A DNA stretch of 64,000 nucleotides, taken from Oxytricha trifallax (Eukaryota > Ciliophora > Spirotrichea > Sporadotrichida > Oxytrichidae). Location of the stretch: assembly GCA_000711775.1 (NCBI GenBank), contig ARYC01002635.1:22572-86571 (forward strand). Direction: 5' to 3'. The position numbers and the translations under genes are program-made. Of the stretch, positions 1 through 11,453 are shown in pieces. The notes under the pieces were generated by a model, which was not told where the DNA came from, ran no database searches, and worked only from the letters and a program-made list of their open reading frames with translations. Positions within the stretch are counted from its first letter, which is position 1. Each line of letters begins with the position of its first letter.

Positions 1-1373
1 AAAATTTTTTTTAATTTAAAGATTTGTTCCTTTTATTAGTAAATTATTTCAAAATTATTCATGTTTTTACTTATGAATAAATTAAACTTGATATATATTA
101 AAAGCAATCTTCATTTCTATTTTTCACTATTAATAAACATATTAAAAGATATATATTTTAAATATTAATATATATAATTGGCTCAAGTAGCAAAAATAAA
201 TAAGTTTTAATTCTTAAATTAAATTAAAATCAAATAAAATTCTTTATAAATCACATATATTTCTAATATAAAATATTAAGAATTTAACAAGCAAGTATTA
301 TATATTTCTTTGTATTTAAAGATTTGTATATTCACGATTTTTATACTATTTTTACTGATTATTAAAACTTCTAAATCCTTTATGATTGATTAAGTTATAT
401 TACTAAAATAAATTAATAAGAAGTTTAATATTTAAGAGTGCTAAATTTACATTTAAATAAATTTCAAGCTTATTAGGTTGAAGATTAAGAATAGAAATTG
501 ATATTATTACTTCTTTTTTATCACATTATAGCTTTTATATTAATTAAATTACATCTTCAATGTAATCAAGAGAACTTAACTTAACTTCTTTAGATAACTT
601 AATGGTTTAAAATTAGAAAAAAATAATCAATTTAATTAAATTTTTTTAAATCAATTTGCTTGCCATCTCTACATTAGAGCAAGCCTAAAATGGCCTCTTT
701 TAATGGCTAACAATGTTTTAAAATTCTAGCCTTTAATATTGAATTTACGATAAAAGATTAAAATTGACAGAAGTGTGATTAATTCAAAGCTAAAGGCATA
801 TCAATAAAAGCAAGCTGAATAGGTGAACTACTATACAAGAATGGATGGACCAGGTAATTATTCTTTTCTGTACTAACAAAAATAGATGCTAGAGATCTCT
901 GAATTTTCTATTTATAATATTATATAATAAATAGTATCCAAATTTAAATCTCTGGGGATCCAGATATAATATAAGTTGGAAATTGTATAGAACTAGTCCT
1001 TATTTAATTTTAACATTCAAATAGTAGATATGTCTTTATCCCATTTCTCTTTCTAAATATTATTTCTTCTTTGTCTCTTTTTTCTTTTCTGACATATTTT
1101 ATACATTATTTTTCTTATCTTTTTAATTAATTGCCACTCAAGTTTTCACTCCTATTTTTCTCTGATTTTCCTCTCCTTATCAAATATAAGAAGGAGTTAA
1201 TTGATATGAAGTATAACTTTTCATAAACATGGATCTGTAATCACCTTTTTGAATTCAAAAGTCTTTTAAAAAGAATCATTCATTGATTTTTATTAACCAA
1301 AGTTAAGGTTTAAATAAAGATAATAAATGGAAGATAAATCAGGGGGATATCATTAAAGTTTTCACAAACAATT
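1..1373. other. AT-rich stretch, no gene seen
   Basis: Very AT-rich DNA. I see no TGA-free frame with protein-like composition and no telomere-like terminus. A short richer patch around 830-970 does not give a convincing frame. Confidence 0.5.
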
Positions 1374-1929
1374 AATATATGTTCCAACCAAAACCTTCCT
1401 CCCGCCCCCCTCTTAGACCTAAAACGAGACATCCCCTCCCACCCCAATAAGATCTATTTTCATATCAAAATTTTAAATCCTCGATGTTCTGATCACTTTC
1501 CTTCTTGATATCTTGATTTCAAACATTTATTATTTATAATTTTTTTCAAAATTTTCTCAACCTATTGAATGATACTCTCATTTTTGCTTTAGTATTTTGT
1601 AACTTTTTCTACATCCGTCGAATATATTATCACATGATTTTATAGGGAAATTGATTATTAATTTATTTCTATTAGTCTCGATAAATTTATAACGAAAAAT
1701 AATCAAGCAACAAAGTAACACAAATGGTATTTAAAAAAAAATAAATAATTTTCATAACTTCATTTTCATAATAGTCTATTATATGTTCTATTATTTATTT
1801 TATCATTACTGACACAAATTTGATTTATTTTAATTTAACTTTTATCTGTAGTATTGCAAATATTATGGCAGGTAAAGTTTTTTTTTTTATCATTTTATTT
1901 AATTTGGGGTTTATGTTGTAGTTATTATT
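1374..1929 (+). repeat. Left arm of foldback element FB-A
   Basis: This arm is the reverse complement of 6490-7034, with only small differences, and the two abut the two ends of TBE-1. The outer edge carries a C-rich block (about 1395-1445). Inside it is TCCGTCGAAT near 1615. The arm runs right up to the first base of TBE-1. It is probably half of a non-autonomous foldback transposon; no coding potential is visible. Confidence 0.85.
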
Positions 1930-2089
1930 CAAAACCCCAAAACCCTTTCAGTAGTTTAATTAAGTTTTTGATTGATAAAAGTAGACTATTAACGCATACT
2001 TTATTAGGATTTTAATAGGGTTTATGTGGGGTTTAATGTTTAATTATTAGTATTTTAAGTGAGTATAACAAGCGAGTTTATAAGATATT

Positions 2090-3527
2090 TCACACAAACA
2101 TTAGCTTAAAGTCATGTGGCAGTTCACTGAATTTATCTTTCTAAGTTGATGTTTGATTGTTTCTATTGTTTGTTAATTCTCTTAGCATAGCTTGATAATA
2201 GTTGAGTATGGAAGTTCTCTGAGACCTCCATTTAATTTATTTTTATCGAGATATTGTTCGATTCTCTGCTTAGAATCTCTTTCACCCCTGCAGCTAAAGT
2301 AATCGTTTCTTGGCATGTCGCTCTCTATTATTATTACTGCTAGAGCCCAGATATCCCATTAAGTGTCAACATCTCTCCAATCCTCTCTCTCTGGAAAATA
2401 CCCAGGAGTGCCGTATACATTTCCTTATGCAGAGGCTTGCACTCTTTGAGCTCTGTTGAAGTCTATAATATAAACTCTAAGAGGCTGAAAGTTCAACATG
2501 ATATTCTCTGACTTTAAGTCTCTATGAACATAACCTAGCTTGTGAAGCTCTTCAATCCCCTCAACTATCTACAATACTATCTAGCTAATTTATCTCTGAC
2601 ATCTATTGTCAGATAAGAATTCTCTGTAAGTCATTTCAAGTAAAGGAAGACTAAAGCTACATGATCTTTACCAAGTAAAATAGCATCAAGCTAGATGATA
2701 TGCCTGCACTGATTAAACTTTGCCTTTTAAAGAGCATATTACTCATTAGCTAATTCCATTTGGAACTTATCATAAGCAAGGAAGTAATTGAAAGGATATA
2801 TCTTGTAAGCATATTAGTCATCAGTAATGACTCTCTTCTCTATTTTATCTTCAAGAGTGAGGTAACTTTCTAGGCAAGAATCTAAGTCAATAATTTTTAA
2901 TATAGGAATCTTCATCGCCTCTATTTTAACCATGATTTTATTGATCTCAGAGACTGGAAAGTTCTTGACTGCTTTCTTCATTTTAACTTACTTCTAGACA
3001 TCAACTCTAAGAGACTCCACTGGGTTTCTTGATCTTCTCTTAAGAGGAATCTATTACCTGTAGGTTCATGAATAAAGACAAAACTTTGATATTGCTTTTT
3101 CTTTAAATGCACTTTGAGGTCTCTAGTATGAGAATATCGCTTCTCACAGAACTCACAGACATACTTCCCATTTTTCTTTTAATGCTTGAGATATAACCTT
3201 GGCATATCGTTGTGTATATCTCTCAAGTGTCTCTTATAAGTTGACTTGTAAGGGAAAACTTATTGCATTCTTTGCATAAATAGTCAACTTTGGCTGGTAT
3301 TTATTAATGCTCTATGGCGGGTTGTTTACCTCATCCTCAATTTGCACAGCTTCTTTGATAACCTCCTACTTAAGTTATATTTAAATCTCAAAGCTAGACT
3401 GGTTGTCATAAGTAGGCTCCCACTGAGTACAAGCGTCTCTAGTCTCTACTTTTCTTGGTTGCTGGAACGATAATTTTTATTGACTTTACCCAAGTAATGC
3501 CGCTCTTCTTAATAGGTTAGCGCTCAT
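2090..3527 (-). pseudogene. TBE-1 57K protein: C2H2 zinc fingers plus kinase-like domain, frameshifted
   Basis: Read with TAA/TAG as Gln. The start at 3527 is the ATG that begins MSANL in the sister copy TBE-5. The order is an N-terminal Gln-rich part, two C2H2 fingers (CKEC..., then C-X2-C-X12-H-X4-H), then a kinase-like domain with the AYKIYP lysine, an ELANE segment like the alpha-C glutamate, HRDLKSENIML as catalytic loop, and DFN where kinases have DFG. The stop is TGA at 2090-2092. Compared with TBE-5 it has a 1-nt loss near 3345 and another inside the first finger, so the protein is broken. In TBEs this protein is of unknown role; DNA binding is inferred from the fingers. Divergent to the 22K gene. 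Confidence 0.85.
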
Positions 3528-3596
3528 TATAGTTTGCTGATATATTTTATTATAATAATGATAAAATATACCTAGAAATACTATAAATTGTAGGAA

Positions 3597-4002
3597 TACA
3601 TTTGAATTTGGAAAATTAATTAAAAATAAATAAATACTAAATCAAAATCGTGGCAGTTAAAGTTGGCCAATTTAAACGATCTTGGGCTCATTCGATAGAG
3701 AATTCAAAATTAACTGGACTTTACTATTGGCGGTACTATTTTATCGCATCCAAGGAGCGAGATAACTCGACTTTAATGTAAGGGTATAATTTAATAATTT
3801 AAAGGCATTTAATTAAAGTGAAGTTATCTCGCTCCAGCGATGCGATAAAATAGTACCACCAATAGTAAAGTCCAGCTAATTTTGAATTCTCTATCGAAAG
3901 AGCCCAAGATCGTTTAAATTGGCCAACTTTAACTGCCAATATTTTAATATATAATTAATTTAATTAAAATTAATTTCCCAATATCAAATGTATTCCTACA
4001 AT
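3597..4002. mobile_element. MITE-1, 406 bp foldback inserted in TBE-1
   Basis: Starts ATTGTAGGAATACA and ends with its reverse complement. The two halves pair almost throughout, including the internal blocks TTTACTATTGGCGGTACTA and GGCCAATTTAAACGATC. The sister element TBE-5 lacks it, which proves insertion. Same family as MITE-2 at 25676-26093. No open frame of note. Confidence 0.92.
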
Positions 4003-4508
4003 AGTCGAGTATAAGACACTCTGGTAGATTCTTTGCTGAGAGGTAAGAAAATTAACTAATCATAAAAGACTGTAAGTTGACATATTTTATGAGAATTTTA
4101 AACATTTTAGTAAATTAAAATACTCCTAATGAAGTTTTGTTTCTCTAGGAGGTCCTCCAAATCAAGTTTGAACTTAATTTTGAGGTAAAGTTATTATAAA
4201 ATTTTTTAATTTAATATGCTCCTAATTAAGTTTTAACCTTAAATTTTAACTCCTAATATAGTTTGAACTTAATTTGGAGAAACTCCTAAAATAATTTAAC
4301 ATTATTAGGAGCAATTTAATGGAGATAGATTGATAAAAATGGAAATCAATCTGTGAAACTTGGAGCAAGTTTTTCAATGCTTCTCCGTATATCTTTTCAA
4401 GGTTGACCTCCAGTAGGTCCTCCCTATTTAGTAGTAAGACTTTAATAAATTTAGAATGGATATCCATAATTTTAAATTTCATTAACATTTCTAGAAAGAG
4501 GAAGCAAG
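4003..4508. promoter_or_regulatory. TBE-1 divergent intergenic region with iterated motif
   Basis: Lies between the divergent 57K and 22K genes. It holds repeated, partly inverted copies of a unit resembling AGGTCCTCCAAATTAAGTT (about 4148-4290), some with the GGAGGACCTCC palindrome. The same units occur in TBE-5 and TBE-6 at the same place. A role in transcription is inference from the position. Confidence 0.45.
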
Positions 4509-5297
4509 ATGGAGTCTATGAATGATGCAATGAAGAGAATTTAATCTCAAGATTTAATAGGAAAATTCAGAAGTAAAGAAGATCTTTACAGATACTTGGT
4601 ATAGTAAGGTAAGTTTTTACTTATAACTAACTTATTAACTATAGTTAGATTGTTCTTGCCAACTTAGGAGGGAACAAAAATATCATTCTTAAAAGCATTA
4701 CTTAGTGAAGAGAAAAAAGCTTTTAAGTCTAATGAAATCAGAATGATCGAGATACCTAACTACCCTGAAATTTCAGTAACAAACCTCTATGATGATACTA
4801 TGAGTGATCCAGATGTTGCTCTCTACCTTCCATTAAAGCTGCAACTCTCTAATAAGTTACCAGAGAAAAACTTCTTCTTTGGTGTCCTTGCGACTCTGAA
4901 ACCTGAGTACTTAAATGAAGTTATTTAAGAAGCTCATAAGAAACGCGACAGCATCTCTCCTGAAGAAAAAGAGAAGCAAGGTATCAAAATAAGTGACATC
5001 TGGCTCTAGGAACTATAGAAACATCCATTCATCTCAAGTAAGCTTAGTCTTCTAACTTTATAGAAAAAGCTGGTACTGCTATACATGATGAAAGAGCGCA
5101 GCAAATTAAACAGAGAAAGAAAGTCTCAAGTAAAACATTAATTGAGTAAGAAGCTCTTCAAAGATTTATAAAAGCCAGAAGAGATGAATATAGATGCAGG
5201 AGCTGGTATTATGAGAAGAAACATTGGCCCAAGCAAGTCTTAAGATGAAGAAAAGAAAGAGAAGCCAAATCCCTTTACGGGAAAATTTAATATGTGA
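4509..5297 (+). CDS. TBE-1 22K protein, two introns, exon 3 lacks 2 nt
   Basis: Starts MESMNDAMKR. Comparison with TBE-5 gives exon 1 4509-4608, a 36-nt intron 4609-4644 (GTAAG...TAG), exon 2 4645-5037, a 26-nt intron 5038-5063, and exon 3 5064-5297 ending at TGA. Exons 1 and 2 have exactly the TBE-5 lengths (100 and 393), but exon 3 is 234 instead of 236 because 2 nt are missing near 5080. With intron 2 removed the frame is lost; with it retained, the 26 extra bases restore the frame and give an open 250-residue product. Conserved blocks include IEIPNYPEISVTNLY and NFFFGVLATLKP. Function of the family is unknown. Convergent with the transposase. Confidence 0.8.
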
Positions 5298-5303
5298 GTT
5301 TAT

Positions 5304-6351
5304 TCATTCGCTTAAATCTAGTACTTATTTATAAACACAAAATCACCCTTCTCTTGCGCATACTTTAGCTTTATCATCGCTAACTATCTTAGAGGAACTC
5401 TTAATAAAATCGACTGTATCTATCTTCAGATCATGCATCAGATGGTAGAGAAGCAATTTCTTATAATGACCTTTCAATAACCCCCAGTATAATTCAATTC
5501 CATTGAACTAAGGGCTGTAAGGATCATTAAATACAGGTGTTACGTTTAGCCTTTCATATTCCTTCCTTGTGTCTTTAGTTTTATGGACAGATAAGTTATC
5601 AATGAATAGAATAATCTCTTAGTAAGCGTACTTATCTCTGAGTTATTGCAAGAATTTTATGTATTATTCATTCTTTATAGAACGAGGGTGAATAACTTAA
5701 GTCTCGAGGCCATTATCTTCTCTTATTCCACCAAGAATAGCATGAGTTTAAACCTTAACCTTTTAGTCATAAACTTCTATATTACTATACCTCTTGTACC
5801 AAGACCTTGATATAAAGGTATTGAATGTAAATACAGCTTCATCAGCGTGTATGAATTTATATTATGCTCTTAAGCCCTCTGCATTTAATCGAATAGATAA
5901 TTTAAATTAGTCTTATAAAATGGAACATTGAAGTCAATCACTCTCTTAATGCGATTGACTGTCTAGTAAGATATTCCGTTCTTTTTATATATGCTTGCTA
6001 TAGATTAAGCAGAGATGTGAAGCTCAGGAAATTGGCGATGAAACATCACAGCCTCTAGGCTAGAGAGAAATGAGCCCAGAAAATAAGAGTCTTAACATTA
6101 ATAAGAAAGTCAATATGATGCTGCTAAAATTTTAAGGGTCTCTTCGGCTTAGAATTAAGATGCTATCTATTTAAATTCAATGCTAATAGACAGTGAGACC
6201 TCACAGTTGCTGGAGATTTATGGTGTAGCCTTGCTATAGACGTATAATTCAGAACAAGATTGAGTTATTCACTATATTTATCACATCCATATCGCAACTT
6301 AAACAATAAATCTATATACTCACTGTCATAAATAGACCCAAAACCTTGCAT
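5304..6351 (-). pseudogene. TBE-1 transposase (DD34E), frameshifted
   Basis: Start at 6351 (MQGFGSIYDSEYIDL), matching the TBE-6 start. Family motifs are HADEAVF, VDNLSVHK and YSPQFNGIELYW, the three acidic residues of an IS630/Tc1-like transposase that cuts TBE ends. A 1-nt loss near 6060 breaks the frame, and an AGA to TGA change at 5343-5345 would end the protein 13 codons early; the normal stop lies at 5304-5306. Family length is about 349 residues. The 3' end converges with the 22K gene. Confidence 0.85.
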
Positions 6352-6489
6352 ATACTCACTTAAAATACTAATATTTAAACATTAAACCTCAACATAAACC
6401 CTATTAAAATCCTAATAAAGTATGCGTTAATAGTCTACTTTTATCAATCAAAAACTTAATTAAACTACTGAAAGGGTTTTGGGGTTTTG

Positions 6490-7034
6490 AATAATAACTA
6501 CAACATAAACCCCAAATTAAATAAAATGATAAAAAAAAAAACTTTACCTGCCATAATATTTGCAATACTACAGATAAAAGTTAAATTAAAATAAATCAAA
6601 TTTGTGTCAGTAATGATAAAATAAATAATAGAACATATAATAGACTATTATGAAAATGAAGTTATGAAAATTATTTATTTTTTTTTAAATACCATTTGTG
6701 TTACTTTGTTGCTTTGATTATTTTTCGTTATAAATTTATCGAGACTAATAGAAATAAATTAATAATCAATTTCCCTATAAAATCATGTGATAATATATTC
6801 GACGGATGTAGAAAAAGTTACAAAATACTAAAGCAAAAATGAGAGTATCATTCAATAGGTTGAGAAAATTTTGAAAAAAATTATAAATAATAAATGTTTG
6901 AAATCAAGATATCAAGAAGGAAAATGATCAGAACATCGAGGATTTAAAATTTTGATATGAAAATAGATCTTATTGGGGTGGGAGGGGATGTCTCGTTTTA
7001 GGTCTAAGAGGGGGGTTTTGATTGGAGCATATAT
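6490..7034 (-). repeat. Right arm of foldback element FB-A
   Basis: Reverse complement of 1374-1929. It starts at the last base of TBE-1 with AATAATAACTAC and ends with a G-rich block (about 6975-7018), GGGGTTTTGATTGG, that resembles but is not a TBE terminus. Confidence 0.85.
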
Positions 7035-7348
7035 ATTTTATAAATATTTAAATTTAATGCAAGATTTAGAGACATTTATGATAAAAAGGGAGGATGGTTT
7101 TGAATGGAAAGTGATATTTAAAAAAATCTTTTATTAACTTCAATACATTTGCAGACCTTTATTCAATGAAATATATGAGAAGAATACTAAACAAATGTCT
7201 ATAATAACTGCTTTATAAATTATTTGAATGAAAAAAGACATATATAATTCAATATTTAAAGATCATATATGTGCTATCTATAAAAAAAATCTTATTTATT
7301 GTAAGATAAGTGTCTAAATTCAGATTTTCAAAAATATCACCTCTCATT
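7035..7348. other. Spacer between FB-A and TBE-2, no gene
   Basis: AT-rich. The last three bases, ATT at 7346-7348, are the left copy of the TBE-2 target duplication. Confidence 0.6.
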
Positions 7349-7487
7349 CAAAACCCCAAAACCCCTTAGTGAGGTTTATAAGTGCTTTGATTTGTAGGGT
7401 ATAGTTGGGGTCTTATTGGGGTTAGTAGAGAAAACGCAAGTTTTATGTGAATTTAATGAATATTTAATGAGTATTAATGTGCTTAAT

Positions 7488-9049
7488 TCAAACAAATTTT
7501 ATCTGCTTATCTTTGTGGTATCTCTTGAACTTAGCTCTCTTTAATGTTTCAAGTATATCTTCTAATGATGATCTTGGATATGCTGGAGCTCTTACTATGA
7601 TCATCTCAACCATTTTCTTAATCTAAGTGCATACATCTTCTTGCTCTATATGTTTAACAGCCATGCTTATTGATTACTTTTCTTGCTTTGTTCCGAAGTA
7701 CGACATACTTTCCATATCGCACTCTAAAATAATTGCTGCTACCGCCCAGACATCCCACTAAACAGAGCTATTAGTCCACTTCTCTCTTATTGGGAAGTAC
7801 CCAGGTGTGCCTAGCACTTTAGCTAAAGTCACTATTTCTTACCTTATTGCTCTATTGAAATCAATGACTACTATTTCTAAAGGACAGAGATTTAGCATTA
7901 CATTTTCTGGCTTCAAATCTCTATGAACATACCCTAGATCATGCAGCTCTTTCACACCCTTGGTCATTTCCGTGAGTATCTCATGCAAGTCATCTGGGTA
8001 TCTATTATGGTAGAGATAATCTCTGAGAGTCATTTCAAATTTCTTAAGTCGTAGTGCAATAAAACCATGTCCAAGAATAACTCCATCGAGTTTAAGCAAG
8101 TTCTTGCATTACCTTTTATGAACCTCTCTAAGTATTATGTATTCATTGGCAAACTCATTTGATACTGCTCGTTCCTAATAAGATATTTGAAAGGATATAC
8201 TTTATAAGCATACTCATCAACTACTATGAGTTTTGCCTTGTTAGCCACATCAATATGTAAATAGTTGTCAATGCAAAAACTGAGATCTACTGCATTTAAT
8301 GCAAGTATATACATAGCTCTCTCTTACAAGCATGCTATATATAATTCATTAGCTGGTTGGTTCATTGACTCAAAACGTTTCTGCTTCTTAAGTCTCTCTT
8401 CCTGCTCTCTTTAAGACTCTACAGTATTGGACTTTCTCTTGGCTGGTATAAGTATTTATGTTTCTTTATCTTGCATTAAAACTCACTTAAATGATGTTTT
8501 TGCATGTGTCTTTTAACTTTAGCTGAGTGAGTGTAAGATCATGCAAGTCGTGCACTAATACCTGCCATCGACCTTTTCGTGCTTAAAATATATCTTAGCT
8601 CTCCCAGAGAGCATCTCTTTGATGTGCCTCTTCAAGCTCGAATCAGTTGAGAAGAAATTTTAGCATTCATCACATTAGAATTCTTTAATCTTTTCTAGTG
8701 GGAGATGTTCTTTTAACTCCTCAACATCTTCGATTAGCGTTTAAATACTTATCTCTGCTCTCTGCTTCCTGATATTTATTTCAGAACAAACACCTCTGAT
8801 TAAAACTCAAGAGCTTTAAGCTCTGGCTCCTTTTCAATGTATATGATCTCTGGCTTCTTAGTTTATACAAAGTTTAGCTAAGATTACCACTGCCAAGAGA
8901 GACTGCTTTGCGATTTAAGTTAGCCGCCATATTTAAATTCAAATTTAAATTTCTATTATAAAGCTCTAATAACCTCTCTAGTTATAGTAACTTTGTATAG
9001 GAGTTGGTACTGCAACAACAATGGTTGATTCTTAGGCGTTAGACATCAT
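7488..9049 (-). pseudogene. TBE-2 57K zinc finger/kinase-like protein
   Basis: Starts MMSNAQESTIVV at 9049; stop TGA at 7488-7490. The first finger is CDEC-X12-H, but its last His is replaced by Met (IKEML). The second finger (CTTC) is followed by a frameshift before KRHMQKHH. The kinase-like part has a complete HRDLKPENVMLN loop, DFN instead of DFG (VIDFNRAIR), and a C-terminus ending in KQIKFV. The segment 7839-8099 is open even in the standard code. No glycine-rich loop is evident, so true kinase activity is doubtful. Confidence 0.85.
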
Positions 9050-9493
9050 ATTTATACTAAGTTTATAACTATAAATTTTCTAAATTAATGCTTAATATTT
9101 TTAATTTTGGTACCAACTTAGAAAAAATTCAGGTTGGTACTCGTACCAATTAGGTTTTAAACCATTTTGGAACTTTTCCATTAAAACCTCATTAGGTTAA
9201 AACTAGGTACTAATTAAGTTTTGGTATATTAAAGTGGTACCAATTAAATTAAACGAATTTAGTACCAGTACTAATTAAATTTAAACAAATTTAGTACTAA
9301 TTTAATGGAACTAAATTGATAAAAATGGAGCTCCATCACTGCAGTTTGTTACAGCTTCTGCAAACTTTCTCCACGTATCTTGCAGGGTTGACCTCCTATA
9401 AGATGCCCATATTTAATAGTAAGATTTTAAACAATAGGATCCAGAAGTCTATAAGTTATAATTTGAAATTCATGAATAGGAAGAGGAACAAAG
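9050..9493. promoter_or_regulatory. TBE-2 divergent intergenic region with GTACCAATTAAGTT repeats
   Basis: At 9108-9310 units like GGTACCAACTTA and GTACTAATTAAGTTT are repeated in both orientations. The position equals that of the AGGTCCTCC repeats in TBE-1, -5 and -6, with only the ATTAAGTT core in common. A regulatory role is inferred. Confidence 0.45.
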
Positions 9494-10282
9494 ATGAAAT
9501 CACTCAATGATCAAATGAAAAGAGTCGAAGCTCAAGAAATGATATCAAGATTCAGAAGTAAGGAAGATCTCTATCGATACCTAACTTTACATGGTAAGAT
9601 AACTTGATGACTATTAACACATTATACAGTTGGTTTATTCCTTCCAACGATGGAAGGTACCAAAATTTCATTCTTGAAAGCAATACTTTGTGAGGAGAAG
9701 AAAGCTTTAAAAATAAAGAGATTAAACTAATAGAAATTCCCAACTACCCTGAGATTTCAGTCACTAATCTTTATGAAGATGCCATGTAAGATGAGGAAGC
9801 GGTAGTTTACCTTCCTACCAAGAAACAACTCTCTAATAAACTCCCAGAGAGGAACTCCTTCTTTGGTGTTCTTGGTACAATAAAAGAAGATTATCTCAGA
9901 GAAATTATTGAAGAAGCACATAAGAAACGATATTCTATTTCTCCTGAAGACTAGAAGAAGCAAGGCATTCTAATAAGCTCAGCTTGGCTAGAGGAACTTA
10001 AGAAGCATCCTTATCTTTCAAGTAAGCTTTGACATATAACTTTGTAGGAAAATCAGGCACTGGTATATATCTTATGAAAGAGCATGCTAAGGTTCATAGA
10101 GAGAGAAAGTCACAAAAAATTCATGAAGTGAGCAAGAGACTTTATAAAGATGTTTAAAAGCCAGATGAAATGAACATAGATGCAGGAGCTGGCACAAAGA
10201 GAAGAAATATGGGCCCAAGCAAGCCATAAGAAGAGGAGAAGAAAGAGAAGCCAACCCATTTATGGGCCAGTTTAATATGTGA
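9494..10282 (+). pseudogene. TBE-2 22K protein with two 1-nt deletions
   Basis: Starts MKSLNDQMKRVEAQ. Exon 1 9494-9593 (100 nt), intron 9594-9629 (36 nt), exon 2 9630-10021, intron 10022-10047 (26 nt, GTAAGC...GTAG), exon 3 to TGA at 10280-10282. Intron lengths and exon 1 match TBE-5 exactly. Exon 2 is 392 nt instead of 393 (loss near 9712) and exon 3 is 235 instead of 236 (loss near 10255), so the product is frameshifted. The segment across intron 2 reads LSRKSGTGIYLMKE once spliced, which supports the intron. Confidence 0.85.
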
Positions 10283-10288
10283 ATATAT

Positions 10289-11350
10289 TCATTCGTTTAA
10301 ATCTAAAACTTATTTATAAACATTCATTCTTCCCTTTCTCGCACAAATTTTTGTCTTATCTACGCTCACTCTCTTACAGCTGCTTTGAATCAAGTCTACT
10401 GTATCGATGGGCAAGTCGTGCATAAGATGATACAGCAGAAGCTTCTTGTAGTGAGTCTTTATTTAACTCCAGTAGAATTCTATTCCATTAAATTAAGGGC
10501 TGTAAGGAACGTTGTATACAGGAGTTATGTTTAACTCTTCATAAGCTTTCTTAGACTCCTTAGTCTTATGAACTGATAAGTTATCACCAAACAGGATGAT
10601 CTCTTGGTTGCTATACTTCTCTCTGAGCTTATGTAGGAACTCTATATACTACTCTCGCTTAATAGACCGAGGTTGAATCACATAACTCTCTAAGCCTGAA
10701 TCTTCACTTATACCAGCTAAAATTGCATGAGTGACTACCTTTACTTTAGTCATAAACTTCTATGTTATCATACTTCTTGTACCATAACTTATTAATAAAA
10801 GTGTTGAACGTAAACACAGCTTCATCTGCATGTATGAACTTGATGTTATTATCAATAGCTCTCTGCATTTAATCATAAATATAGTTTAAATTATTGCTAT
10901 AAAATGGCACTGTAAAATCAATCACTTTCTTAACTCTGTTGACAGTCTTGAAAGTAATACCATTTCGTCTATAAATATTGGCTATAGTCTAAGGAGAGAT
11001 ACGCATGTCTGGAAACTTGCGATGAAACATGACAGCTCGTTAGTCAAGAGGAAAGTGAGCCCAATACTTTAATGTCTTAGAGTCACAGAGATAGTCAATA
11101 TGGACCTGTGAGAACTATTATTTTCTTGCAGGATGTTTTCAAGAGCCTGAGTTATAATGTTAAACAGCTAACAAGCAATGATACCTAACGGTTGGGGCAC
11201 TCTTGTGTAGGAGTTTGCTATGGCTGTATAATTCAACACTGGTTTAACTTAGTCTATATTAAAACTTGTACCATACCGAAGCTTAAGCAGTAAATCTAAA
11301 TATTACTCATCATAAATAGACCCTAAATTTCGCAAATTTCTATTTCTCAT
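10289..11350 (-). pseudogene. TBE-2 transposase (DD34E), frameshifted
   Basis: Starts MRNRNLRNLGSIYDEQYL at 11350 and ends ...LDLNE before TGA at 10289-10291. The acidic residues are present in HADEAVF, GDNLSVHK and YSPQFNGIEFYW. I read a shift near 11190, a TGA shortly after it, and a 1-nt loss near 10745; the two shifts compensate in total length (1062 nt). Its stop lies 6 bp from that of the 22K gene. Inactive as written unless these are sequence errors. Confidence 0.85.
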
Positions 11351-11453
11351 TTTGAAAACTGACCATTTCTCTACTAACCCCAATAAGACCCCAACTATAC
11401 CCTACAAATCAAAGCACTTATAAACCTCACTAAGGGGTTTTGGGGTTTTGATT

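Larger units (their letters stand above)
1930..6489 (-). mobile_element. TBE-1 transposon, full length, with a MITE inside
   Basis: Both ends begin with CAAAACCCCAAAACCCT and are near-identical inverted repeats for about 130 bp. The element is 4560 bp; subtracting the 406 bp MITE at 3597-4002 leaves ~4.15 kb, the usual TBE size. Gene order from the left is 57K (minus), 22K (plus), transposase (minus). The flanking trinucleotides are ATT on the left and AAT on the right, so they fit the ANT target only with a mismatch. Same subfamily as TBE-5, -6 and -7, judged by the CTTTCAGTAG that follows the telomeric repeat. Confidence 0.95.
7349..11450 (-). mobile_element. TBE-2 transposon, complete, 4102 bp
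   Basis: Both ends carry CAAAACCCCAAAACCCC, followed by a matching inverted repeat of about 86 bp (TTAGTGAGG...). It is flanked by a perfect ATT duplication (7346-7348 and 11451-11453). The gene order equals TBE-1, but the sequence belongs to another subfamily, shared with TBE-4. Confidence 0.97.

Noticed and set aside
1930..1946. C4A4 repeats as chromosome ends or macronuclear telomeres
   Set aside because: They are only 17 bp, occur in inverted pairs ~4.1 kb apart, and flank transposase genes, so they are TBE termini.
7012..7025. GGGGTTTTGATTGG at the outer edge of FB-A as another TBE end
   Set aside because: Only one telomeric unit, and the opposite arm edge does not preserve it; no TBE gene or inverted repeat belongs to it.
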